64,000 bases of DNA from Brachyhypopomus gauderio (taxonomy: Eukaryota > Chordata > Actinopteri > Gymnotiformes > Hypopomidae), in NCBI RefSeq assembly GCF_052324685.1, contig NC_135218.1:20086197-20150196 (forward strand). Reading direction: 5' to 3'. Made by a program: the position numbers and the translations under genes. The notes beneath the pieces were generated by a model that ran no database searches, was not told the origin of the DNA, and saw nothing but the letters and a program-made list of their open reading frames with translations. Of the stretch, positions 46,419 to 56,191 are shown in pieces (the stretch's first letter is position 1; each line of letters begins with the position of its first letter).

Positions 46419-49400
46419 TCACTCGGCTTCAATCAGGGTGACCGTTTTATGGATGGGTCTCTCCAAGTACACTGGCTTCCCAATGCGTTTCCCTTCCTTA
46501 TCCAAAGTTGAATCACTGATCAGCAGTTGCAGTCTCCTTACGCAACCATCCTCTGCAGGATAGACCTTTATGACCTTTGCCAACTTCCACTCAGTTCTTG
46601 GGGCAGTGTCATCTTGCACGATCACTATATCATCGACCTTAGCATTTCGGCGCTTTCGTTGCCATTTCTGACGCGGTTGTAAGTTCAGCAGATATTCCTT
46701 GCGCCATCTGGACCAAAACTCGTTGGCTAAGTATTGGACCTTGCGCCACCTCTTCCGAAGGTAGAGGTCTTCTCTTTCAAACTTTCCAGGTGGTGGAAGA
46801 ATGATTGAGGACTTCATTGTCAGTATATGATTAGGTGACAGAGGCTGTGGTCCCGTGGGATCGTTCAGTAAGTGAGCAGTTAATGGTCGACTGTTAATGA
46901 TTGCCATTACTTCATAGAAGTATGTCCTCAATGATGAAGTATCGAGTCGATTAGAGGACTGATCCAGAATACATGTAAGTACACTTCGTATTGTCCGAAT
47001 CTGCCTTTCCCAGGCACCACCCATGTGGCTTGCCGATGGCGGATTCATGACAAACTCACAGCCCAGTATCCTTAAGTGTTCTTGATCCATCTCCTTCAAG
47101 GCTTCTATGAACTCTCGCCTGGCACCGACGAAATTGGTGCCTTGATCGCAGCGGAGTTGTCGAACATTACCACGTATGGCTATGAAGGCACGGAGAGCAA
47201 TGATGAACGAGTCTGTGGTCATCTCTTCAAGAAGCTCTATTTGAACTGCACGAGAGCATAAGCAAGTAAAGAGCAGGCCGTAACGCTTCGACTCCTTCCT
47301 TCCATCCTTAACATAGAACGGTCCGAAGCAGTCTATTCCGCAGTAAGTAAACGGAGGTGTTTCTTCCATGCGGTCGCGCGGTAAGTCTGCCATTAGCTGA
47401 TTCTCTGTAGACCTTCTAAACCTTCTGCACTTGACACACTTGTTAATGCAGGATGACACAGCATGACTACATCCGAGTATCCAAAATCCATTGGCTCGTA
47501 GCTTGTTGACTGTAATGCCACGCCCCTGATGTTGTACTTGTTGATGATAGTGCTGTATGAGCAGTCTTGTTACATGACCTTTGGCAGGTAAAACAGCTGG
47601 ATGCTTGATGTGATGGTGCAAATCAGCATGCGTCAGCCGACCTCCCACCCTGAGGATTCCCTGTTCGTCAAGGAAAGGATTCAGTTTGCATAGCTTACTG
47701 GTCTTAACAAGCTCCTTCCTATGTTGGAGGGTTTGAATTTCTTCCGTGAAAGCTTCTCTCTGAACAAGACTGATGATGGTAGCCTCAGCATCACTCCTTT
47801 CCACCAGACTGGTGGCTTCATTTGTTCTTGGGATTGAACCTTTCTGCTCCTTAGTAAGTCGCATGAGACGAGCAATGGCCTTGACTAATCTTGTCCAGCA
47901 GGAGAACTTAAGGAAGCGATCCAGAAGCAAAACTTCTGTAGCTGAAGCCTTGTGTACGAAGACATTGCGCACTTCAGGGTCTTCTACTGCTACATCTTCC
48001 ACCTCAACATTTCCACTGGGAAGTTCTTCACACCAGAGAAAATCAGGACCAGAGAACCAGTTGGAGTCAATGAGCTCCTGTGCCCGCAGGCCTCTCGACG
48101 CATGATCGGCGGGGTTGTCTTCTGAGCTCACGTGTCTCCACTGATCTGGTCTGGTGCTGTCTTTAATCCGCTGGATGCGATTTGCCACAAACACATGGAA
48201 TCTTCTTGCATCATTGTTCACATATCCAAGGACGACCTTTGAGTCCGTCCAAAAGATTTCTTGAGCATCTATTTCTAGCTCCTTTCTGAGCATGTCACTC
48301 ATACGCACAGCTACAACAGCTGCCGAGAGCTCGAGTCTTGGCACAGTTGTGACTTTAGTCGGGGCCACTCGGGCTTTGCCCATTACTAAGGAGCAGTGGA
48401 TTTGTCCTGTTTTGCTGATTGCCCGCAGGTAAGTGCATTCTCCATACCCCAGGACGCTCGCATCGGAGAAGTGATGGAGTTCATACCTTTGGACTTGCTT
48501 GAACTCTGATGGGAGATAACATCGCTGGATCTTGACGTCTGCCAGGTTCTTCAAGTCCAGAAGCCAGGACTCCCACCGTGGTCTCAGATCGTCTGGCAGC
48601 GGATCATCCCATCCGACCTTGTCGCGACACATTTGTTGAAGTATTTGCTTCCCGATCAGGATGAAGGGAGCGACAAAGCCCAAGGGGTCGAAGATAGAGG
48701 CCACAGTCGACAACACTCCTCTTCTAGAGAGTGGGCGTTCGCCCACCACCACTCGGAAGCTGAAGTGATCTGATGTGACGCACCATTTCACACCTAGCGC
48801 TCTCTCCATCTGGGGTTCACCCAGAGCCAGGTCTTGTCCCTTTGACGCATCTGCACACTCTTCCTTCGGAACGGATGCAAGCACCTCTTGGCAATTGGAA
48901 ACAAACTTATGGATGCGCAACCTTCCAGAGCTGCAGAGCTGTCTGGCTTCAGCAACCAACTTTATGGCTTCTTCCGGCGTTGATACACTTATCAGCCCAT
49001 CGTCGACGTAAAAGTTTCTTTCGATGAAGCGGATGGTTGCTTCACTGAATCGACCTTGTCCTTGTGCGGCGACGTGTTTGAGACCGTAGTTCGCACAGCC
49101 GGGTGATGAGGCTGCACCGAATAGGTGCACTTTCATTCGGTAAACTGATGGCTCTGACTCGATATCCCCGTTGTCCCACCACAGGAACCTGAGGTAGTCC
49201 TGATGTTCTGCTGTGACCCGAAACTGGTGAAACATGCGCTCAATATCGCACATTACAGCTACTGGGCCCTTCCTGAACCGACAGAGGACGCCTATCAAAG
49301 TATTGGTCAACTCTGGTCCAGTGAGTAGATGGTCGTTAAGTGATACTCCCTCAAACTTGGCTGAACAATCAAACACTACACGGATCTTCCCTGGTTTCTG

Positions 49401-52400
49401 ATGATGGTAGACTCCGTGGTGCGGAATGTACCAGCAAGAACCCCGTTGGAATTCACTTTCCGGGACCTTCTCAGCATCTCCACAGGATATGATATCACTC
49501 ATGAATGCAACGTAGTCCTTGTGGTACTGCTTGTCTTTCTCAAATCTCCTTTTCAGGCACCGGAGACGATGATCTGCACACTTCAGGTTGTTAGGCAGAC
49601 ATGGCTTGTCTTCTTTAAATGGCAATGGCATTTCCCGCTGTCCATTCGCTTGTGTCTTTATGCCCTTCTCCATTTTTGTGATGAAGTGAAGGTCATCCTG
49701 AGAGAAATGGGCATCTTCCACGTTTCTCTCACTGAAGTCGGATTCAAGGACTTTCAGCACATCAGTCGGAACAATGACTTCCTTGACTTGGGTTCTGCAT
49801 ATGTACTGAACTTGATTCGTTAGGTCACTAGATGACTGTAGACTTGGTGTGACTTGTTTCACAATGATTCTGTGGCTGCTTCCGATGGCATCTCCATAGT
49901 CAACACAGGGATTGACACGGCCAACGATGCTCCAGCCAAGATCTGTCCTTACCGCAAACGGCTCGTCATCTTTGCCTGATACAATTTCTCTTGGCAACAG
50001 GGCTTGAGAACAATTGTACCCTATGAGCAGGCCAACGTCGCAGTCTATTGGAGGAGCGATCTCTTCAGCAAGGTGCTCTAAGTGAGACCATGCTCTTGCT
50101 GTCTTGGGTGTGGGAATGTGACTTAGACTAGCAGGGATAAAGTCTCGCGAATAAGTCACCGGAAGAGGTATTTTCTTGGAGGAGTAAAACCCTCTGACCT
50201 GCAACCCAACTAGCTTGTGACTTGGGATTACAGTCCGCTTGGACGCTAGAGTGGAAAGTTTTAATTGCACAGGCTCCCTCTGTGTATCGAGAGTCTCTGC
50301 TCTTTCTTGTAGGATGAAGGTGCTATCGCTCTGACTATCTAGAAGAGCGTATACCAGAACTTCAGCATCTGGGTTTCTTGTTGTTGACAGCCAAACTGGC
50401 ACTATCGTGGATGCATATGCGCCGTTCCTATTGTGCATGACCTGGTTAGATACAGCTGTGCTTGTTACTTCAGTAGTTGTAGATTCCGTGTCACCATGTT
50501 TCTGCCTTTTAGACCTATCCTTTCCTTTCGAAGGTTTCCCACTCTCATTTTGTCCATCAGCTTGAATCCTTTCATCCGCCTTGGCACGGTCTTCATGCAG
50601 ACATGTGGGATGCCTCCCCGTACACACATTGCAAACACTTCTCCTCTCGCAGCTCTTTGAGTGGTGTCCTGGCCTTAGGCATGCGAAACACAATTTCTTC
50701 ATTTGCACATACTTAACTCGCTCTTTGATAGGCTTCTCCATTAACTTCCGACATGTCTGAATGCTATGGTTTGTCTTCTCACAAAACATGCATCCTTTAG
50801 CATTACCCCCTTGTCCTTCGACATCTGGCTTCTCTTCAGATGCACTTGCTAGCACCTTTGCACCGACATTGCGGACCTTAGACGGCTTTGCCCTTTCAGC
50901 ATCACCACTCTTCAGAGCATGAAGCGAAGTCAAGGGATTGCAAGCTATCTTAGCTTCTCTAGACACAAATTCAACAAAGGTGTGGAAACTAGGAAAGTCT
51001 TGTGTTTCTTCTTCGAATTCCATTACCTTTCTGTTCCACCTGGCAGTGAGCCAGTCAGGGAGCTTGCTAAGGATTCTTTGATTTTCACTGCAGTCGTTTA
51101 GGACTTCGAGACTCTTAACATGACTCATAGCTGTTTGACAGCCTCGCAGAAAGTCTGCAAATTCTCTCAGCTCAACACTGTCTTTGGGTCCGATCCTTGT
51201 CCACGAATTCAGTTTGTCGCGGAAAGCCTTAGCGACCACAAAGGAGTTGCCATACCGTTCTTCTAATAATTCCCATGCAGAATAATAGGCTTCCTCAGTG
51301 CCCACCAGAAAATAACTCTCAATTGCCTTTTTCGCCGCTCCTGTGACATACTTGCGGAGGTAGTAAATCTTTTCATTTATGGGAATGTTCTTCCGGCCTA
51401 TAAGGGTTAGGAATGACATTTTCCAGTCCCTGTATCTTATTGGGTCTCCGCTAAAGATCGGCGGCTCTGGCACTGGAAGACGGCTTGTATTTATGGACTC
51501 TGCTAACGCTTCCGCAAGCGTGCTGTTATCGTGAAAAGTGGGGCGAGCAACTTGAGAAGTAGCCCCTGGGACTTCATATGTCGTGGTGGGGAGCTTACTG
51601 GCAGACTGTGAAGGCATGCTGTACCTTAGAGAGGCATTAGCTTTACGTGGATGCAGGTTATGGTTATGAAGAAGATCCGATATTTCTTCATCTGAGCCTA
51701 TGTCTTGTTCGTAGACTTGAAGTCTTGCCTTTGCAGCATTCATTCTTTTAGTTGCTTCCAAACGTTTTAACTGTCTGCGCTTCTCTTCCAGTAACTTATG
51801 TCTTTCAGCATTTTCTGCTTCTTGCTGTGCTAGCTGCCTTCTATTCTCAGCCTCAAGCCTTTCAAGCTCCTTTTCTTCCTGTTCCATTTCTGCTAGAACC
51901 TTCAAGGTAGCTTTAGTTGCAGCAAACTCTGCTTCTGCCTCCTGCTTCCTTGAGGAGGACACGCTTGAGCGTTTTGAAACACGTCCAGAGAAAGGAGGAC
52001 TTAACATGGACGCATGGTCTTCTTGACATGAAAACACCGAGCCAGTGTTACCCCATGGTGCTCGTACAGTGGGTAAATGCTTATCTGTGTCTTCATCCTG
52101 TAGAACACGTAGTCGTTCAATCAGCTGTTTTGTTACAGCATCACAGGTGTCTACCCGACGTCGGGTGTCTGCGTCCGGGACACTGTATTTGCGAACATTC
52201 TCATAGCGTTCCTTTACTTCGAGATCAGCAGCGTGAATTTGAATTTGGTGTTCATGTAGGACCTTGTTTGAGTTGGGTAAGGAGAGTGCCCTTTTAGCCT
52301 CTTTGGCAAGAACTTTCCATTTCTCGTATGTTTTGTCAAAATTGCGTTGAAATTTCTTTAATTTCTCATTGTGAAACTCCTGACCCTTTTCAGTAAATCT

Positions 52401-52556
52401 TCTTTTCCTCTTGTCTTCAGTAACATCAGTTTCTGTATTCACTTCAACTTCCTGTGCAGGGTTTCCTTCTAAAGGTTCATAATGAACAGACTCCTCCTTG
52501 TCTTCATGAGGAACTTCTGGGTCTTGCATTTCAGTTGCAATGTCCTTATCAGCCAT
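46419..52556 (-). CDS. BEL/Pao Gag-Pol polyprotein, 2045 aa, intact
   Basis: One uninterrupted frame. Domains by approximate residue: coiled coil 205-285; DUF1759-type Gag 362-510 (PEPPIFSGDPIRYRDWK); Cys-rich knuckles 588-653 (CFACLRPGHHSKSC); A17-type aspartic protease 710-870 with LLDSQSDSTFI; reverse transcriptase 1050-1290 (IRVVFDCSAKFEG, FYVDDGLIS); RNase H-like 1355-1500 (HHFSDAS, FWTDSKVVLGYV); integrase zinc domain 1640-1700 and core 1710-1880 with the D, D and E in GIDCFGPF, RCDQGTNF and GGAWERQIR; DUF5641-type end 1930-2040. Gag and Pol are fused without a frameshift, as usual in BEL/Pao. No envelope frame follows. All catalytic motifs look present. Confidence 0.95.
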   Translation of the reverse strand: MADKDIATEMQDPEVPHEDKEESVHYEPLEGNPAQEVEVNTETDVTEDKRKRRFTEKGQEFHNEKLKKFQRNFDKTYEKWKVLAKEAKRALSLPNSNKVLHEHQIQIHAADLEVKERYENVRKYSVPDADTRRRVDTCDAVTKQLIERLRVLQDEDTDKHLPTVRAPWGNTGSVFSCQEDHASMLSPPFSGRVSKRSSVSSSRKQEAEAEFAATKATLKVLAEMEQEEKELERLEAENRRQLAQQEAENAERHKLLEEKRRQLKRLEATKRMNAAKARLQVYEQDIGSDEEISDLLHNHNLHPRKANASLRYSMPSQSASKLPTTTYEVPGATSQVARPTFHDNSTLAEALAESINTSRLPVPEPPIFSGDPIRYRDWKMSFLTLIGRKNIPINEKIYYLRKYVTGAAKKAIESYFLVGTEEAYYSAWELLEERYGNSFVVAKAFRDKLNSWTRIGPKDSVELREFADFLRGCQTAMSHVKSLEVLNDCSENQRILSKLPDWLTARWNRKVMEFEEETQDFPSFHTFVEFVSREAKIACNPLTSLHALKSGDAERAKPSKVRNVGAKVLASASEEKPDVEGQGGNAKGCMFCEKTNHSIQTCRKLMEKPIKERVKYVQMKKLCFACLRPGHHSKSCERRSVCNVCTGRHPTCLHEDRAKADERIQADGQNESGKPSKGKDRSKRQKHGDTESTTTEVTSTAVSNQVMHNRNGAYASTIVPVWLSTTRNPDAEVLVYALLDSQSDSTFILQERAETLDTQREPVQLKLSTLASKRTVIPSHKLVGLQVRGFYSSKKIPLPVTYSRDFIPASLSHIPTPKTARAWSHLEHLAEEIAPPIDCDVGLLIGYNCSQALLPREIVSGKDDEPFAVRTDLGWSIVGRVNPCVDYGDAIGSSHRIIVKQVTPSLQSSSDLTNQVQYICRTQVKEVIVPTDVLKVLESDFSERNVEDAHFSQDDLHFITKMEKGIKTQANGQREMPLPFKEDKPCLPNNLKCADHRLRCLKRRFEKDKQYHKDYVAFMSDIISCGDAEKVPESEFQRGSCWYIPHHGVYHHQKPGKIRVVFDCSAKFEGVSLNDHLLTGPELTNTLIGVLCRFRKGPVAVMCDIERMFHQFRVTAEHQDYLRFLWWDNGDIESEPSVYRMKVHLFGAASSPGCANYGLKHVAAQGQGRFSEATIRFIERNFYVDDGLISVSTPEEAIKLVAEARQLCSSGRLRIHKFVSNCQEVLASVPKEECADASKGQDLALGEPQMERALGVKWCVTSDHFSFRVVVGERPLSRRGVLSTVASIFDPLGFVAPFILIGKQILQQMCRDKVGWDDPLPDDLRPRWESWLLDLKNLADVKIQRCYLPSEFKQVQRYELHHFSDASVLGYGECTYLRAISKTGQIHCSLVMGKARVAPTKVTTVPRLELSAAVVAVRMSDMLRKELEIDAQEIFWTDSKVVLGYVNNDARRFHVFVANRIQRIKDSTRPDQWRHVSSEDNPADHASRGLRAQELIDSNWFSGPDFLWCEELPSGNVEVEDVAVEDPEVRNVFVHKASATEVLLLDRFLKFSCWTRLVKAIARLMRLTKEQKGSIPRTNEATSLVERSDAEATIISLVQREAFTEEIQTLQHRKELVKTSKLCKLNPFLDEQGILRVGGRLTHADLHHHIKHPAVLPAKGHVTRLLIQHYHQQVQHQGRGITVNKLRANGFWILGCSHAVSSCINKCVKCRRFRRSTENQLMADLPRDRMEETPPFTYCGIDCFGPFYVKDGRKESKRYGLLFTCLCSRAVQIELLEEMTTDSFIIALRAFIAIRGNVRQLRCDQGTNFVGARREFIEALKEMDQEHLRILGCEFVMNPPSASHMGGAWERQIRTIRSVLTCILDQSSNRLDTSSLRTYFYEVMAIINSRPLTAHLLNDPTGPQPLSPNHILTMKSSIILPPPGKFEREDLYLRKRWRKVQYLANEFWSRWRKEYLLNLQPRQKWQRKRRNAKVDDIVIVQDDTAPRTEWKLAKVIKVYPAEDGCVRRLQLLISDSTLDKEGKRIGKPVYLERPIHKTVTLIEAE

Positions 52557-53403
52557 TTTGGTATTTTAAGAATTAAACTGAGTTTAATGAGTAACCTTAA
52601 GGAGCCTTAAATAGCTTAAATTAAATTAGCTTTTAAATAAAGTAAGCTTCACCCTTGAAACTACTTTCAAATCAGTTACACGTGTTATCCTTCAGTGGCC
52701 TATGTTCAAAGGCTATTCTGTAAAATTGAAATGTAAAGGTATAAAAATGTAAAGTATCAATAATGTAGTAATAAGGCTAATAACTATAGGCAAATAATAA
52801 ATGAAATAATAATATTGGAATTAGATCACGTAAAGTGATAGATTAAATGCCCTATGGTAATATACACAGACTTGTGCCAGATGAATATTAAGATGAGAGC
52901 ACTCCTTAAACTTAGAATCACTGAAAATAGGCAAATACCATAGTGTTCACTTAAACTAAATATTTCTCAGAATTACTTAATGTTGCTAAACATTACCCTA
53001 TACACATGTTAACATCAAAGGCAACAAATATAGAATAATCAGAAAGGTTATCACATTAAACTTATTTACACTTCAAACTTAGCAAGCATTCCTTAATGAA
53101 ATATGCAAGTCCTTGTTCATATCTTTATGGCGAATGCAATCTTCAAACTCAAAGTCCTATAAGTAGCTAGTTTTAGAGGCTACCACACGTGTTCACATTT
53201 AACTTAGCTCAAACGTGCTTCTCGTTGGCATAACCACACAACTCGCTTAGGTTACTGGCAGGTTGCATACTGTCCTTCGACGAGTGTCTTCGCCAAACCT
53301 CGGACTTCTTCACAGCTCCGACGACGAGAGATGGACGCGCGCGCAGGCTCCTTGCTGGCTATGTTCACGCTCTCCCCTCGTGTCGCGGTGGCTGAGTTCT
53401 CAC
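52557..53403 (-). other. BEL/Pao 5' untranslated leader
   Basis: About 850 bp between the 5' LTR and the polyprotein start, AT-rich, with no long frame. It presumably holds packaging and priming signals. Confidence 0.6.
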
Positions 53404-53975
53404 TATAACTCCTTCTCAAGTCGAGATCACGAAACCAAGTCGTTCTTATATTACGGGCTTTAATCACAAAGCATGATAGTGTGCCGTGAGAACTGTTAAG
53501 ACATACAGAAAGAGATACAAAAAACGAAACGAAACAACTTATTTTCACACAAAGACTTCAAAGGAACAACACGACCGTACAGTTACATGGAATTCGTCAC
53601 ATTACATCTTTAAACTTGCAAAATTACAGTAACAGAAAACAGTAAATGTACCTCATTGGCCGCTTTCCCTTGAGAAAGAATTAGAAATCTTCAAACTTAT
53701 ACGCACTATGCACTTAGACAATCTTAGACAGAGGAATCAGCGAGGTGTCTGCCGGCTAGCTTGGTCCAGCATGTACAAGTGTAACCCTTAAAAGTAACAC
53801 CCTATCAACCCGCGGCAGCAAACTTTGGTTCCCCCCTATCAAACAAACAATATACATGAAAGATATGAAATTATACTTAAAATATTTAACTATCTTGTAT
53901 GTATGTATGTATTTATGAACTCCATATTTTTTACCTAATATTTATTTATTTGTTCTGACTTCGATGGCAGCTACA
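53404..53975 (-). repeat. 5' LTR of the BEL/Pao element
   Basis: 572 bp, same sequence as the 3' LTR. It would carry the promoter for the element on the minus strand. Confidence 0.95.
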
Positions 53976-54000
53976 AAACATGTATGTGCAATTCATGTGA

Positions 54001-55124
54001 TAAGATTAGATAAGATAATCCTTTATTAGTCCCGCACTTTGTAAATTCAACATTTATTGTGAATTCACAATAAAATTTTCACAAATTATCTTATCTTAAT
54101 CCAAAACTACATGTTTATATTATTGTTTAATTCACAGCTGTATTCAGCCCTAACAAAAGTTGTCCCTGGGTCCTAAAAGGTACAGTCATCTGATATTCAT
54201 GACTATTATAAATAAAAGATAGACACATATGTAAACTGCTCCCTGAAACAACTGATACTCTTCATACATGTATGACACCAGATCCCTTCTTACCTAATAA
54301 GAACTTAAGAAAACTGCTGTTTTAAAATGTGGAGTGAGACCTGGTGAACTAGAGAAGACATGCACAAAAAAAAAACTACATGCACAAACTAAACACGCAA
54401 AAACTACATTAGACATGCACAAACTAGACATGCTAAAACTACATTAGGCAGGCACAAACTTGTCATACTAAAACTACATTAGACAGGCAAAAACTAGACA
54501 TGCTAAAACTACATTAGACAGGCACAAACTTGACATGCTAAAACTATATTAGACAGGCACAAACTAGACATATTAAAACTACATTAGACATGATAATAAT
54601 TCATATAATGAAGAATTATGAAATCTTCATGGGAGCATTCAGACCTGCCTTCATGGGCAAATGGCCAAACTTGAAATTTACCTGAAAGAGTTGTTATTAT
54701 CCAACAGAACATGAACCAGTAAATTGGAAATTAATTTGACTCCTTAATTAATTTAACTCCTCATGGAGGTGATGAGATCCTGTGATTTTCTTTCTTCAGT
54801 GAGGATCTATTATATTCTACATGTGTTTGTAAACATTTTTAAGTATTAAAAGGTTCAATCAAAAGGCATATTGTTCTGTAACTAGAGACAATTAAGAAAT
54901 TTTCTAAAATACATATATAGAAAATAATTAATAATTAAGGAATTTGTCTATGGTTAAACAATAATCATTAAATATTTTCTATATAAGGAAAAACAAATTA
55001 TGTAAAATTTGTGCAGTCTGGTCATTGAATCTCCTCTAGTCATTCATCACAGGTTGTTATTAAAGCATGCATGGATTAATTTTTTTTCTAAGGATATAGA
55101 ACAATTCTGTAGAAGGTATGACTA
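54001..55124. other. no gene; AT-rich sequence with a small inverted repeat
   Basis: GATAAGATAATC at 54011 and GATTAAGATAAGATAATTTG, read in reverse near 54085, form a loose inverted pair around GTGAATTCAC. Apart from the minisatellite at 54369-54597 nothing is recognisable. Confidence 0.4.
54369..54597. repeat. ~36-bp minisatellite, about 6 units
   Basis: Units combine GCACAAACTAGACATG, CTAAAACTACATTAGACA and variants (TTGTCATA, TTGACATG). Confidence 0.88.
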
Positions 55125-55362
55125 GAGGTGTCTTCAACTAAGGATTTTCATAGTCGAATCTGATTCGTCAGATTTTCCCTTTAGTCGACTAATAGTCGAA
55201 TCTGGGTTTTTTTTTTGAGCACCTTAAACGGGATCCCGTTCTCATTCAGGACTTTTTTTTCACTTCAAAGTAAAAACCTAAAACACTCAAATAAATGAAT
55301 AAACATGGTAGGTTGGCTTTATTCAGCTTTTATTTATTTACTTATTTATTTTTTAATGAAAC

Positions 55363-55700
55363 TGTCACGTTGAGGACCCCGGCCCCTCCCTTTTGGGCGT
55401 GTGTTGATGTAGTCTACGTGCATCGTCTGCGTCTATGGATATCCGTGGTTATGGCATGTCGTGTGAATAATCAGTATCACCTGTGACTCGTCTCGTAATC
55501 ACGTGGGGCTAATGTGGTTTGTCTATTTAATGTGCGCTCGCGCAGTGTCCTGGGCTCGTCGTTGTGTAATGTTTACACGTTCTGTATTGCTGTGTATGTT
55601 ATTCGTGCGCTATATTGCGCAATACTTGTTAAAAGTAAAAGTGACGTGGATGAAAAGAAGGATCTGTGTCTCATCCTTCCCTGCTCCGCCGCACGTCACA
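55363..55700 (+). repeat. 5' LTR of the 2.47 kb element
   Basis: 338 bp direct repeat partner of 57499-57836. Confidence 0.9.
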
Positions 55701-55731
55701 GAACGACGAGCCTGAGAGAGACACCGCAAGA

Positions 55732-56142
55732 ATGCTAGGCTATGCCACCCGGCCGAAGAAGGCACAGCGCCCCAGCAAGCGGCATCACCGCACGACTTCC
55801 TCCCCCGAGTGCCGCGAAGCCCCGCTGACTCTGACACAGCTCAAGGGAGATCCTGAGTGCGCCTACCTGCTCTGCGCGGCTCGGGAAACGGCGATTCCAG
55901 AGTTAGCGGAGGAATACCGCCGGACAGCTGTGCAGGTGTGGCTGGAGAAGCTCCCCTCTCCCTACCGGGGGCTCTCGCCCCTACGGGTGGGTGTCCACGA
56001 GCCTGAGGGGGACCCTCCCGGTCGTGAGGAGAAAGAGAAGGAGGGGAATTCCTCCCCGCGTCACGAGGCCACGCCCACGCTGGAAGAACTGGAGCAGGAC
56101 CCGGTATGTGTTGCTCAGCTGGCCGCGGCTCGTACGTGCTAG
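55732..56142 (+). CDS. first ORF of the 2.47 kb LTR element, unknown
   Basis: 136 codons from the first ATG after the 5' LTR. No known domain recognised. A segment LTQLKGDPECAYLLCAARET, then AEEYRRTAVQVWLEKL, is echoed later as LEELEQDPVCVAQLAAART, then a TAG stop at 56140, then in the same frame AEEFREGAVRILRHL. The unit is an internal duplication, and the stop falls inside its second copy. Either a nonsense mutation ended a longer protein or the TAG is read through. The position suggests a Gag-like role, but that is inference only. Confidence 0.5.
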   Translation: MLGYATRPKKAQRPSKRHHRTTSSPECREAPLTLTQLKGDPECAYLLCAARETAIPELAEEYRRTAVQVWLEKLPSPYRGLSPLRVGVHEPEGDPPGREEKEKEGNSSPRHEATPTLEELEQDPVCVAQLAAARTC

Positions 56143-56191
56143 GACCCCTGCATGGCGGAAGAGTTCCGCGAGGGCGCGGTGAGAATCTTGA

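Larger units (their letters stand above)
45757..53975 (-). mobile_element. complete BEL/Pao LTR retrotransposon, 8.2 kb
   Basis: Two 572-bp LTRs (45757-46328 and 53404-53975) that look identical by eye flank one long open frame. The 5-bp direct repeat AAACA lies outside both (45752-45756, 53976-53980). In element orientation the LTR begins TGTAGCTGCCATCG and ends GGAGTTATA. A purine-rich tract (GGTGGGAG) precedes the 3' LTR. I could not match the sequence after the 5' LTR to a tRNA primer site. Complete structure and like LTRs point to a recent insertion. Confidence 0.95.

Noticed and set aside
49401-52297. Plus-strand frames of 60-140 codons inside the BEL/Pao element
   Set aside because: Antisense shadows of the 2045-aa polyprotein.
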